Part shown: positions 1-7,898 of the stretch, in pieces | How positions within the stretch are numbered: the first letter of the stretch is position 1 | How the letters are laid out: every line of letters begins with the position of its first letter | Origin: Streptomyces sp. NBC_01446 | GTDB taxonomy: Bacteria > Actinomycetota > Actinomycetes > Streptomycetales > Streptomycetaceae | Direction of reading: 5' to 3' | Length of the DNA: 64,000 nucleotides | NCBI RefSeq assembly: GCF_026340095.1 | Contig: NZ_JAPEPO010000001.1 | Location: 7,026,501 to 7,090,500, forward strand | Translations under genes and position numbers: made by a program | Notes under the pieces: model-generated | Told to the model about the DNA's origin: nothing | The model's input: the letters and a program-made list of their open reading frames with translations, nothing else | The model's database searches: none

Positions 1-168
1 GGCGCACGTGACGGCCGGACCGTAGCCGAACTCATGTCGTCCGGTCGCAAGGTGCTCACGCGCGACGACGTCATGGAGGGCATCCCCGAGATGATCCACG
101 ATGTGCAGGTCGAGGCGACCTTCCCCGACGGCACGAAGCTCGTCACCGTCCATGACCCGATCGTCTGA
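1..168 (+). CDS. ureA: Urease subunit gamma, C-terminal part (5' end outside window)
   Basis: Frame 1 is open from the window edge to a TGA at 166-168, giving the last 55 residues. The stretch RKVLTRDDVMEGIPEMIHDV followed by VEATFPDGTKLVTVHDPI is typical of the end of the UreA family. UreA is the smallest structural subunit of the nickel urease, which hydrolyses urea to ammonia and carbamate in the cytoplasm. Only 16 nt separate it from ureB, so it is the head of the operon seen here. The promoter and N-terminus lie upstream of the window. Confidence 0.93.
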   Translation, partial: GARDGRTVAELMSSGRKVLTRDDVMEGIPEMIHDVQVEATFPDGTKLVTVHDPIV

Positions 169-184
169 CGGGGGGAGCGTTTCC

Positions 185-496
185 ATGATCCCCGGAGAGA
201 TCCTGTTCGCGGACGAGCCCGTCGTGTTCAACGAGGGCCGCGAGGTCACCCGTCTGACCGTGCTCAACGCCGCCGACCGGCCCGTCCAGGTCGGTTCCCA
301 CTATCACTTCGCCGAGGCCAATCCCGGTCTGGAGTTCGACCGTGCCGCAGCGCACGGTCTGCGACTCAACGTCGCCGCAGGGACCGCCGTGCGCTTCGAG
401 CCCGGAATCCCTGTCGACATCGAACTCGTGCCTCTGGCCGGCCGGCGCATCGTGCCCGGTCTGCGGGGCCGGACCGGAGGTGCCCTCGATGGCTGA
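185..496 (+). CDS. ureB: Urease subunit beta
   Basis: 103 codons. The protein begins MIPGEILFADEPV and contains the family hallmarks IQVGSHYHF-like VQVGSHYHFAEAN and GLRLNVAAGTAVRFEPG, so it is full length for an unfused UreB. It packs against UreC and UreA in the urease trimer. The ATG at 185 was chosen because it gives the normal UreB N-terminus; a longer in-frame extension runs back into ureA and is not plausible. Its stop overlaps the ureC start by 8 nt, which implies translational coupling. Confidence 0.95.
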   Translation: MIPGEILFADEPVVFNEGREVTRLTVLNAADRPVQVGSHYHFAEANPGLEFDRAAAHGLRLNVAAGTAVRFEPGIPVDIELVPLAGRRIVPGLRGRTGGALDG

Positions 497-2210
497 ACTC
501 TCCCGCGCCGCCTACGCCGACCTGTTCGGCCCCACCACAGGCGACCGCATCCGCCTCGCGGACACCGACCTGCTGATCGAGATCGAGGGGGACCGCTCCG
601 GCGGCCCCGGACTCTCCGGCGACGAGTCGGTGTTCGGCGGCGGCAAGGTGATCCGCGAGTCCATGGGCCAGTCACGCGCTACGCGCGCGGACGGCGCCCC
701 CGACACCGTCATCACCGGCGCCGTGATCATCGACCACTGGGGCATCGTCAAGGCCGACATCGGTATACGGGACGGCCGGATCACCGCGATCGGCAAGTCC
801 GGCAACCCGGACACGATGGACGGCGTCCACCCCGACCTCGTCATCGGGCCCGAGACCGAGATCCTCGCGGGCAATGGCAAGATCGTCACCGCCGGCGCCA
901 TCGACACCCACATCCACTTCATCTCGCCGACCATCGTCGACGAGGCACTCGCCTCCGGTGTCACCACACTCATCGGCGGCGGGACCGGCCCGGCCGAGGG
1001 CTCCAAGGCGACCACGATCACCCCTGGTTCGTGGCATCTTGCCCGCATGTTCGAGGCGATGGAGTCGAGCCCCGTCAACATCGGCTTCCTCGGCAAGGGC
1101 AACACCACGTCCGCCGAGTCGATGTACGCCCAACTGCGCGCGGGCGCCGTCAGTTTCAAGATCCACGAGGACTGGGGCGCGACCCCCGCCGTCATCGACG
1201 CCTGCCTGAACGTCTGTGAGGTCACCGGCGCACAGTTGGCCGTCCACACGGACACCCTGAACGAGGCGGGCTTCGTCGACGCCACCTTCGACGCCGTGGC
1301 CGGCCGTACCCTGCACGCCTTCCACGTCGAGGGCGCGGGCGGCGGTCACGCGCCCGACATGATCACGGCCGTCTCGCTGCCCAACATGCTGCCGAGCTCG
1401 ACCAACCCGACCCGGCCGCACACCGTCAACACCGTCGAGGAACACCTCGACATGCTGATGGTCTGTCACCACCTCAACCCGGCCGTCCCCGAGGACCTGG
1501 CCTTCGCCGAGTCCCGGATCCGGCCCACCACCATCGCGGCCGAGGACATCCTTCACGACATCGGCGCCATCTCGATCATGTCCTCGGACTCCCAGGCGAT
1601 GGGCCGCATCGGCGAGGTCGTCCTGCGGACCTGGCAGACCGCGCACGTCATGAAGCGCCGCCGCGGCCAACTCCCCGGCGACACCCGCGCCGACAACCGG
1701 CGTGCCCGTCGCTATGTCGCCAAATACACGATCAACGCGGCCGTCGCGCAGGGCATCGACCACGAGATCGGCTCCGTCGAGACCGGCAAGCTCGCCGACC
1801 TCGTGCTCTGGGACCCCCGGTTCTTCGGTGTCAAGCCGCAGCTCGTCATCAAGGGCGGCCAGATCGCGTACGCACAAATGGGTGACGCCAACGCGTCCAT
1901 CCCCACGCCGCAGCCCGTCCTGCCCCGCCCCATGTTCGGTGCCCACGGCAGGGCCCCCGCCTCGAACTCGTTCTTCTACGTGACGCAGACCGCCCTCGAC
2001 GACGGTCTGCCCGAACGCCTCGGTCTCGACAGGAAGTTCGTGCCGATCCGCTCGACACGGGGACGCACGAAGGCGGACATGCGGGAGAACGACGCGTTGC
2101 CGAGGGTCGAGGTCGCCCCCGACAGCTTCGCCGTCACCATCGACGGCGAACTCGTCGAGCCCGCGCCCGCCGCCGAACTGCCGCTCGCCCAGCGCTACTT
2201 CCTGTTCTGA
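489..2210 (+). CDS. ureC: Urease subunit alpha (catalytic, nickel-binding)
   Basis: 573 residues from the ATG at 489 (MAELSRAAYADLFGPTTGD), the usual UreC length. Visible catalytic elements in order: the nickel-ligand motif HIHF preceded by DTH; KIHEDWG carrying the lysine that is carbamylated in known ureases and a nickel-ligand His; the HVEGAGGGHAPD segment; the mobile-flap sequence MVCHHLNPAVPEDLAFAESRIR with active-site Cys-His; and the nickel-ligand Asp in SSDSQAMGR. All key residues appear intact. It overlaps ureB and is followed 19 nt later by ureF, so it belongs to the same transcript. Confidence 0.97.
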   Translation: MAELSRAAYADLFGPTTGDRIRLADTDLLIEIEGDRSGGPGLSGDESVFGGGKVIRESMGQSRATRADGAPDTVITGAVIIDHWGIVKADIGIRDGRITAIGKSGNPDTMDGVHPDLVIGPETEILAGNGKIVTAGAIDTHIHFISPTIVDEALASGVTTLIGGGTGPAEGSKATTITPGSWHLARMFEAMESSPVNIGFLGKGNTTSAESMYAQLRAGAVSFKIHEDWGATPAVIDACLNVCEVTGAQLAVHTDTLNEAGFVDATFDAVAGRTLHAFHVEGAGGGHAPDMITAVSLPNMLPSSTNPTRPHTVNTVEEHLDMLMVCHHLNPAVPEDLAFAESRIRPTTIAAEDILHDIGAISIMSSDSQAMGRIGEVVLRTWQTAHVMKRRRGQLPGDTRADNRRARRYVAKYTINAAVAQGIDHEIGSVETGKLADLVLWDPRFFGVKPQLVIKGGQIAYAQMGDANASIPTPQPVLPRPMFGAHGRAPASNSFFYVTQTALDDGLPERLGLDRKFVPIRSTRGRTKADMRENDALPRVEVAPDSFAVTIDGELVEPAPAAELPLAQRYFLF

Positions 2211-2229
2211 CGGGCCGAGAAGAAGAGTC

Positions 2230-2904
2230 ATGACACGAGCCGCACTACTCGTCCTGGCCGACGGCCGCTTCCCCGCCGGTGGGCATGCCCACTCCGGCGG
2301 GGCGGAGGCCGCCGTCAAGGCGGGACGCATCACCGGCGCGGCGAGCCTGGAGGAATTCTGCCGGGGCCGTCTGCACACCACGGGGCTGGTGTCGGCGTCC
2401 CTGGCGGCCGCCGCCGCGCTCGGCCTCGACCCGGTCAGCCTGGACGAGGCCGCTGACGCCCGTACGCCTTCGCCCGCCCTGCGCACCGCTGCGCGCAGGC
2501 TCGGCAGACAGCTCATGCGCGCCGCGCGCGCGGCCTGGCCGCACCCCGAACTCGACGCGCTCGCCCAGCGGTTCCCCAAGGGGTCGCACCAGCCGGTGGT
2601 CCTCGGCCTCACCGCGCGGGCCGCGGGCCTCGGCCCCGCCGACGCCGCCTACTGCTCCGCGTACGAGAGCGTCAGTGGGCCGGCCACCGCGACGGTCAGG
2701 CTGCTCAGCCTCGATCCGTTCGACGCGACGGCGGGGCTCGCGCGCCTCGCGGACGACATCGACCGCGTCGCGACGGCGGCCGCCGAGGCGGCGGCACGCG
2801 CCGTCACCGAAGGGGTGGATTCACTGCCCGCGGCGTCCGCGCCGCTGCTGGAGGTGGGGGCCGAGGCCCACGCGGCCTGGGCTGTACGCCTGTTCGCGTC
2901 GTAG
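2230..2904 (+). CDS. ureF: Urease accessory protein UreF
   Basis: 224 residues beginning MTRAALLVLADGRFPAGGHAHSGG, where the DGRFPAGGHAHSGG segment is the characteristic N-terminal UreF motif. UreF is an all-helical chaperone that joins UreD and UreG on apo-urease and controls UreG GTPase activity during nickel insertion. A purine-rich RBS (AGAAGAAG) precedes the ATG. The position between ureC and ureG is the common actinobacterial order. Confidence 0.9.
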   Translation: MTRAALLVLADGRFPAGGHAHSGGAEAAVKAGRITGAASLEEFCRGRLHTTGLVSASLAAAAALGLDPVSLDEAADARTPSPALRTAARRLGRQLMRAARAAWPHPELDALAQRFPKGSHQPVVLGLTARAAGLGPADAAYCSAYESVSGPATATVRLLSLDPFDATAGLARLADDIDRVATAAAEAAARAVTEGVDSLPAASAPLLEVGAEAHAAWAVRLFAS

Positions 2905-2962
2905 GACGCGACCTGGCGCCCCTGGCGTCCCGTCCTCCACACAGAACGATTGGAGTAACACC

Positions 2963-3640
2963 ATGCACCTCGACCACTCGCACGACGGCCCCGCCGCGGT
3001 CAGCGCCGACGCCCGCCGTCCCGACGGCACCCGCCGCTCCCTCCGTATCGGCCTCGGCGGCCCCGTCGGCTCCGGGAAGACGGCCACTGTCGCCGCGCTC
3101 TGCCGCGCGCTGCGCGACGAGCTGTCCCTCGCCGTCGTGACGAACGACATCTACACGCGTGAGGACGCCGAGTTCCTGCTCCGCGAGGCCGTGCTGCCGC
3201 CCGAGCGCATCACCGCCGTGGAGACCGGCGCCTGCCCGCACACCGCCATCCGCGACGACATCTCCGCCAACCTGGAGGCCGTGGAGGACCTGGAGGACGA
3301 GGTCGGGCCGCTCGACCTGATCCTCGTCGAGTCCGGCGGCGACAACCTCACCGCCACGTTCTCGCGCGGCCTCGTCGACGCGCAGGTCTTCGTCATCGAC
3401 GTCGCCGGCGGCGACGACATCCCGCGCAAGGGCGGCCCCGGCGTCACCACCGCCGACCTGCTCGTCATCAACAAGACGGACCTCGCCCCGTACGTCGGCT
3501 CCGACCTCGCCCGGATGTCCGCCGACGCCAAGGCCCAGCGCGCCGAACTCCCCGTCGTCCTCCAGTCCCTGCGCTCCGCCGACGGTGTGCGTGAGGTCGC
3601 CGACTGGGTGCGCGGACAGCTCACCGCGTGGACGGCATGA
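2963..3640 (+). CDS. ureG: Urease accessory GTPase UreG
   Basis: 225 residues from ATG 2963. The protein has a P-loop GPVGSGKT near residue 36, the CPHT metal-binding dimerisation motif, the ESGGDN segment and the base-specificity motif NKTD. It hydrolyses GTP to drive nickel delivery into UreC. The N-terminus begins MHLDHSHDG and is His-containing; since no ureE lies in the cluster, this tail may help bind nickel (inference). The longer frame starting inside ureF is rejected because ATG 2963 gives the normal family N-terminus. Its stop overlaps ureD as ATGA. Confidence 0.95.
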   Translation: MHLDHSHDGPAAVSADARRPDGTRRSLRIGLGGPVGSGKTATVAALCRALRDELSLAVVTNDIYTREDAEFLLREAVLPPERITAVETGACPHTAIRDDISANLEAVEDLEDEVGPLDLILVESGGDNLTATFSRGLVDAQVFVIDVAGGDDIPRKGGPGVTTADLLVINKTDLAPYVGSDLARMSADAKAQRAELPVVLQSLRSADGVREVADWVRGQLTAWTA

Positions 3641-4392
3641 CAGCAGGCGTACGCTCCACGGCCCGCATCACGGCGAGCGACGACGGCCGGGGCGGCACCT
3701 GTCTGCCCGTCCTCGACGGAGAGGGCTCCCTGGCCCTGCGCCGCATTCGCTCGACCGGTCCCGACGCGCGCGTCATGCTCGTCGGTGCGATGAGCGGGCC
3801 GCTCGGCGGCGACCACATGAGTGTCGAGGCGCATGCGACGGCCGGTGCCCGCCTGCGCATCGGGTCCGTCGCGGCGACGATCGCCCTGCCCGGCCAGGCC
3901 AAGGGCGAGGCGCGCTACGACGTCCGTCTCACGGTCGACGACGGGGCCGAACTGCACTGGCTGCCCGAGCAGTTGATCTCCGCGTGCGAGAGCGACCTGC
4001 GCGTCACCACGCGGGTCGAACTCGCCCCGGGAGCCCGGCTCGTACTGCGTGAGGAGCAGGTGCTCGGCCGCACCGCAGAGGAGCCCGGCCGGCTCACCAG
4101 CCGGCTCACCGTCCACCGGGCGGGCCGGCCGCTGCTCGATCAGGAGCTGGCCTGCGGTCCCGGCGCACCCGGTGGCTGGGACGGCCCCGCCGTGCTCGGG
4201 GGACACCGGGCGCTCGGTCAACTCGTGGTCGTGAAGCCCGAGTTCGAGAAGGACAGGCCGCCTCCCGCGCTGCTCGGCGAGAACGCCGCGCTGACGCCGC
4301 TCGCCGGGCCGGCGGTCCTGGTCACGGCTCTCGCGTCCGACGCGCTGCGGCTGCGCGGAACACTCGACGACGCCCTGCGTCGCCTGGCCTGA
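3637..4392 (+). CDS. ureD: Urease accessory protein UreD (UreH)
   Basis: 251 residues from the ATG at 3637, which overlaps the ureG stop as ATGA; a GTG nine bases upstream is an alternative. The protein carries UreD-like features: GDHMSVEAHATAGARLRIGSVAAT, then LHWLPEQLISACESDLRVTTRVELAPGARLVLREEQVLGR. UreD is the scaffold that binds apo-urease first and recruits UreF and UreG. It is the last gene of the operon; a 202-nt non-coding gap follows. Confidence 0.88.
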   Translation: MTAGVRSTARITASDDGRGGTCLPVLDGEGSLALRRIRSTGPDARVMLVGAMSGPLGGDHMSVEAHATAGARLRIGSVAATIALPGQAKGEARYDVRLTVDDGAELHWLPEQLISACESDLRVTTRVELAPGARLVLREEQVLGRTAEEPGRLTSRLTVHRAGRPLLDQELACGPGAPGGWDGPAVLGGHRALGQLVVVKPEFEKDRPPPALLGENAALTPLAGPAVLVTALASDALRLRGTLDDALRRLA

Positions 4393-4594
4393 GCGACGGC
4401 CCAAGGGAGCCCGGCCGGTCCGAACCAAACGACCGTACGGGCCCATTCCGCTCACCGGGACGAGTTATACCGTTTATCGGATTGGTAAAGAACGTCAACT
4501 GTCCCTGTTGTCAGGGACGGTGTAGGCGCGAGGATCCCCGTACTGATCGAGAACCCGATCGAAGTAACGATCGAATCGATGTACGGAGGCCCAG
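4393..4594 (+). promoter_or_regulatory. Intergenic region with hairpin upstream of the secreted hydrolase
   Basis: This 202-nt gap separates ureD from the next gene. It holds a perfect 7-bp inverted repeat GTCCCTG-TTGT-CAGGGAC at 4501-4518 and an AT-richer stretch at 4460-4495 that could contain a promoter. Two copies of CGATCGAA lie just upstream of the RBS ACGGAGG (4583-4589). No open frame here looks coding. The hairpin could be an operator or a weak terminator for the urease operon. Confidence 0.45.
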
Positions 4595-6199
4595 TTGAGA
4601 CGGACTCGACTTACCAGTCGAAGCAGCCGGACGGCGGTGATCGGCTCCGCCGGAACCCTGGTGGCGGCGACCCTGATTGCCGGAGCGATGGCGGCGCCGG
4701 TGGCGAGCGCGGACTCCCGGACCGGCCAGGACCGTGAGGCCCGCGGTGCGGCCGTCGCGGCGGCCCGTGCTGCCAAGGCCGGCATCGACTGGAAGGACTG
4801 CCCCGCCGACTGGGGCATAGCCAAGCCCATCCAGTGCGGCTGGGTGACGGTGCCGCTCGACTACGCGAAGCCGTACGGCAAGCAGGTCAAGCTGGCCGTC
4901 GACCGCATAGGCTCCACCGGCACCAAGGACGAGCGCCAGGGCGCCCTCGTCTACAACCCGGGCGGCCCCGGCGGCTCCGGCATGCGCTTCCCGGCACGCG
5001 TGACCACCAAGAACCCGCTGTGGACGAAGACTTCGAAGGCATACGACTTCGTGGGCTTCGACCCCCGCGGCGTCGGCCACTCCGCGCCGATCTCCTGCAT
5101 CGACCCGCAGGAGTTCGTGAAGGCCCCCAAGGCCGACCCGGTCCCCGACTCCGAGGCCGACAAGCTCGCCCAGCGCAAGCTCGCCAAGGAGTACGCGGAC
5201 GGCTGCGCCGAGCGCAGCGGCGACATGCTGCCGCAGATGACCACGCCGAACACCGCGCGCGACCTCGACGTCATCCGCGCCGCCCTCGGCGAGAAGAAGC
5301 TCAACTACCTGGGCGTCTCCTACGGCACCTACCTGGGCGCCGTCTACGGCACGCTCTTCCCGGGCCACGTCCGCCGCATGGTCGTCGACAGCGTCGTCGA
5401 CCCGTCGCGCGACAACATCTGGTACGAGGCCAACCTCGGCCAGGACGTCGCCTTCCAGGGCCGCTGGAACGACTGGACGTCGTGGGTGGCGAAGAACGAC
5501 GCCTCCTTCCACCTCGGTGACACGCAGGCCAAGGTCGAGGCCCAGTGGCTGAAGCTGCGCGCCGCCGCCAAGAAGAACCCCATCGGCGGCGTCGTCGGCC
5601 CCGCCGAGCTGATCGCCTTCTTCCAGAGCGCCCCGTACTACGACTCGTCGTGGGTGCCGGTCGCTCAGGTGTGGAGCAAGTACGTCGCGGGCGACACCCA
5701 GGCGCTCGTCGATGCCGCGGCCCCCGACATGTCCGACACCGCGGGCAACGCCTCGTCGGAGAACGGCAACGCCGTCTACACCGCCGTCGAGTGCGCCGAC
5801 GCCAAGTGGCCCACCAGCTGGAACAAGTGGGACCGCGACAACACGCGTCTGAACAAGGACTATCCGTTCATGACGTGGGCGAACGCGTGGATGAACCTGC
5901 CGTGTGCCACCTGGCCCACCAAGCAGCAGACTCCCGTGAACGTGAAGACCGGCAAGGGCCTGCCCGCCGTCCTGATCGTCCAGTCGACGCGTGACGCGGC
6001 CACCCCCTACAAGGGCGCCGTCGAGCTGCACCAGCGCTTCAAGGGCTCGCGCCTGATCACCGAGAAGGACGCGGGCTCCCACGGTGTCACCGGCCTGACC
6101 AACCCGTGCATCAACGACCGGGTCGACACCTACCTGCTCACCGGCAAGACGGACAGCAAGGACGTGACCTGCACCCCGCACGCCACGCCCAAGCCGTAA
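4595..6199 (+). CDS. Secreted tripeptidyl-aminopeptidase-like alpha/beta hydrolase
   Basis: 534 residues from a TTG start at 4595, placed by the RBS ACGGAGG 5 nt upstream. A Sec-type signal peptide is clear: RR-rich start, hydrophobic core VIGSAGTLVAATLIAGAMAAPV, and an Ala-x-Ala-like cleavage region near residue 37. The catalytic fold shows the oxyanion region NPGGPGGSG, the nucleophile elbow GVSYGTYLG, an Asp in the segment TRDAATPY and a His in GSHGVTG. This matches the Streptomyces tripeptidyl aminopeptidase / SlpD-E group with the TAP-like C-terminal domain. It probably removes N-terminal tripeptides from extracellular proteins. It appears monocistronic. Confidence 0.87.
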   Translation: MRRTRLTSRSSRTAVIGSAGTLVAATLIAGAMAAPVASADSRTGQDREARGAAVAAARAAKAGIDWKDCPADWGIAKPIQCGWVTVPLDYAKPYGKQVKLAVDRIGSTGTKDERQGALVYNPGGPGGSGMRFPARVTTKNPLWTKTSKAYDFVGFDPRGVGHSAPISCIDPQEFVKAPKADPVPDSEADKLAQRKLAKEYADGCAERSGDMLPQMTTPNTARDLDVIRAALGEKKLNYLGVSYGTYLGAVYGTLFPGHVRRMVVDSVVDPSRDNIWYEANLGQDVAFQGRWNDWTSWVAKNDASFHLGDTQAKVEAQWLKLRAAAKKNPIGGVVGPAELIAFFQSAPYYDSSWVPVAQVWSKYVAGDTQALVDAAAPDMSDTAGNASSENGNAVYTAVECADAKWPTSWNKWDRDNTRLNKDYPFMTWANAWMNLPCATWPTKQQTPVNVKTGKGLPAVLIVQSTRDAATPYKGAVELHQRFKGSRLITEKDAGSHGVTGLTNPCINDRVDTYLLTGKTDSKDVTCTPHATPKP

Positions 6200-6222
6200 C
6201 CACCGTCCCGCGGTGAACCTGC

Positions 6223-6255
6223 GACGGCCCGGCCTCCCCCAGAGGCCGGGCCGTC
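6223..6255 (+). terminator. Strong hairpin terminator between convergent genes
   Basis: A perfect 14-bp stem, GACGGCCCGGCCTC (6223-6236) with GAGGCCGGGCCGTC (6242-6255), closes a 5-nt loop. It lies 23 nt after the hydrolase stop and 39 nt beyond the end of the opposite-strand acyltransferase, so it could end transcription in both directions. There is no U tract, as is usual in Streptomyces. Confidence 0.8.
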
Positions 6256-6294
6256 CGCATGCCGTCGCCGCCGGGCGCCCGAACCGCCCCGGGC

Positions 6295-7017
6295 TCAGCT
6301 CAGAGGCATCCGCGGGAACTTCCGTGCCTTCTCCTTGGCCGCTTCGGCCTCGGCCTTGACGTCGGCCGCGTACTTGTCGACGTACTCCTGGCCGGACAGG
6401 CCGAGGATCGCGTAGATGATCTCGTCCGTGACCGCGCGGAGGATCGCCTTCTCGCCGTCCATGCCCGCATAGCGCGAGAAGTCCAGGGGCTCGCCGAAGC
6501 GGATCGTCACACGGTGGAGGTTCGGGATGACCTGGCCGGGCGGCTGCGCCTCGAAGGTGCCGATCATCGCGCAGGGGATCACCGGGACCTGCCCCTTGAG
6601 GGCCATCGCGGCCACGCCGACCTTGCCCTTGTAGAGCCGCCCGTCGTGCGAGCGCGTGCCCTCCGGGTAGATCCCGAGCAGCTCGCCCTTGCTCAGCACG
6701 CCGAGGCCCTCGCGGATCGCCGCCCGGCCCGCCTCCTTGCCGGAGCGGTCCACGGGAATCTGCCCGGCGCTGCGGAAGAACGCGGCCGTCAGCCGGCCCT
6801 TGATGCCGGGCCCCGTGAAGTACTCCGCCTTCGCCAGGAACGTGATGCGCCGCTTCAGAATGGCCGGCATCAGGAAGTGGTCCGAGAACGACAGGTGATT
6901 GCCCGCGACGATCGCCGCGCCCGACTCCGGCACGTGTTCGAGCCCCTCGATCCGGGGCCGGAACACCAGCCGCAGCAGTGGGCCCAGAATCACGTACTTG
7001 AGCAGTCGGTAGAACAT
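6295..7017 (-). CDS. 1-acyl-sn-glycerol-3-phosphate acyltransferase family protein (PlsC-like)
   Basis: 240 residues from ATG at 7017 (MFYRLLKYVILGPLL). The family motif HX4D is present as NHLSFSDH, and the second motif as GIYPEGTRSHDG, followed by VPVIPCAMIG. These indicate transfer of a fatty acyl chain to lysophosphatidic acid or a related acceptor at the membrane. The N-terminal hydrophobic stretch may act as a membrane anchor. The frame remains open far upstream but that part is antisense to the SSI-like gene; the ATG at 7017 begins the conserved domain. The C-terminus is Lys/Ala-rich. Confidence 0.88.
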   Translation of the reverse strand: MFYRLLKYVILGPLLRLVFRPRIEGLEHVPESGAAIVAGNHLSFSDHFLMPAILKRRITFLAKAEYFTGPGIKGRLTAAFFRSAGQIPVDRSGKEAGRAAIREGLGVLSKGELLGIYPEGTRSHDGRLYKGKVGVAAMALKGQVPVIPCAMIGTFEAQPPGQVIPNLHRVTIRFGEPLDFSRYAGMDGEKAILRAVTDEIIYAILGLSGQEYVDKYAADVKAEAEAAKEKARKFPRMPLS

Positions 7018-7206
7018 GCTGGCCGCCTTTTCCCGTGGATCCAGATGCGTGCGCACAGTAACCAATCGGGGGCCCGCGCGCGAGAGCCCGTTCGGACCTC
7101 GCCGGACCTCCGGCCGGGGGATCGCACGGCGCGTCCGCTTGGCGGCTGCACCGTGCAGGGAGTGCCCTGGCCTCCCTTCGTCCCGCACCCTCACCGGAGG
7201 TCCCGC

Positions 7207-7617
7207 ATGCGCCCGCCCGTTCTCGTCGCCGCGACCCTCACGGCCCTCGCCGCAGCCGTCACCGCGCTCGCCGCGGCCGGCCCCGCCCGCGCCACCGCCA
7301 CCGACCCGCCCGCGCCCCAGGGGGTCTTCCTCACCGTCTCCGGGGACCAGGGCGCGTGGATGCGCGGTGAGCTCCTGCGCTGCGAGCCGGAGGCGTGGGG
7401 ACACCACCCGCACGCGTCCGAGGCGTGCGGCGCACTCGACAGGGCGCACGGAAATCTGGACGCGCTCGTCGCGGATCTGGAGATGTGCACCCAGGTCTAC
7501 GCCCCGGTCACCGTGAGTGCGAGCGGCACATACCGCGGCAAGCAGATCACCTGGCAGAAGACGTTCGCCAACGCGTGCACGATGGAAGCGTCGACCGGAT
7601 ACGTCTTCCGCTTCTGA
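7207..7617 (+). CDS. Subtilisin-inhibitor-like (SSI family) secreted protein
   Basis: 136 residues from ATG 7207 with RBS CGGAGG upstream. A Sec signal peptide occupies about residues 1-32 (VAATLTALAAAVTALAAAGPARA). The mature part aligns with SSI: GVFLTVSGDQG, LLRCEPE, HPHASEACGALDRAHGNLDAL, MCTQVYAPVTVSASGTYRGK, FANACTM and terminal VFRF. The four cysteines that form the two SSI disulfides are present. The reactive-site loop reads MC-T-Q-V where classical SSI has C-P-M-V, so the inferred P1 residue is Gln rather than Met, Leu, Lys or Arg. It likely inhibits an extracellular serine protease, but target specificity may be unusual or lost. Confidence 0.87.
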   Translation: MRPPVLVAATLTALAAAVTALAAAGPARATATDPPAPQGVFLTVSGDQGAWMRGELLRCEPEAWGHHPHASEACGALDRAHGNLDALVADLEMCTQVYAPVTVSASGTYRGKQITWQKTFANACTMEASTGYVFRF

Positions 7618-7655
7618 CGCCGGGGACCCGCTCTCGCGCGGCACCGCGCCAGGCG

Positions 7656-7814
7656 TCAGGTGCTGCGCGACGCGGCCATCGCGAGGGTGAGCAGACCGAG
7701 AACGACCCAGCCGAACCACAGCCAGCCATTGCTCCCGAGTGCCACCGTGTAGGCCGTCACCGCGACGAGGGCGCCGACGGTGAGCACCCCCATCGTCTTC
7801 ATCGATCCGGGCAT
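7656..7814 (-). CDS. Small 52-residue membrane protein
   Basis: A short frame on the minus strand starts at ATG 7814 and ends at TGA 7656-7658. A strong RBS, GGGAGGAGG, sits just upstream of the start. The product has two likely transmembrane segments, MGVLTVGALVAVTAYTVAL and WLWFGWVVLGLLTLAMAA, separated by GSNG. I do not recognise a family with a known function; small double-spanning proteins like this are common in Streptomyces. The RBS and the hydrophobic pattern support it as real. Confidence 0.62.
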   Translation of the reverse strand: MPGSMKTMGVLTVGALVAVTAYTVALGSNGWLWFGWVVLGLLTLAMAASRST

Positions 7815-7898
7815 CGCCCGCCTCCTCCCGGCAACCCGGACGGTGCAGCGCCCGGACCACGGCTGAACACCATGGTCACCCCTCAGGGGTGCCGGGCG

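Noticed and set aside
672..2612. A 646-codon minus-strand frame over ureC and ureF
   Set aside because: It is antisense to clear urease genes and shows only low-complexity Gly/Val/Asp sequence, so it is a shadow frame.
6295..7860. Long PlsC version starting near 7860
   Set aside because: The upstream part is antisense to the SSI-like gene and lacks family similarity; ATG 7017 gives a normal PlsC-like protein.
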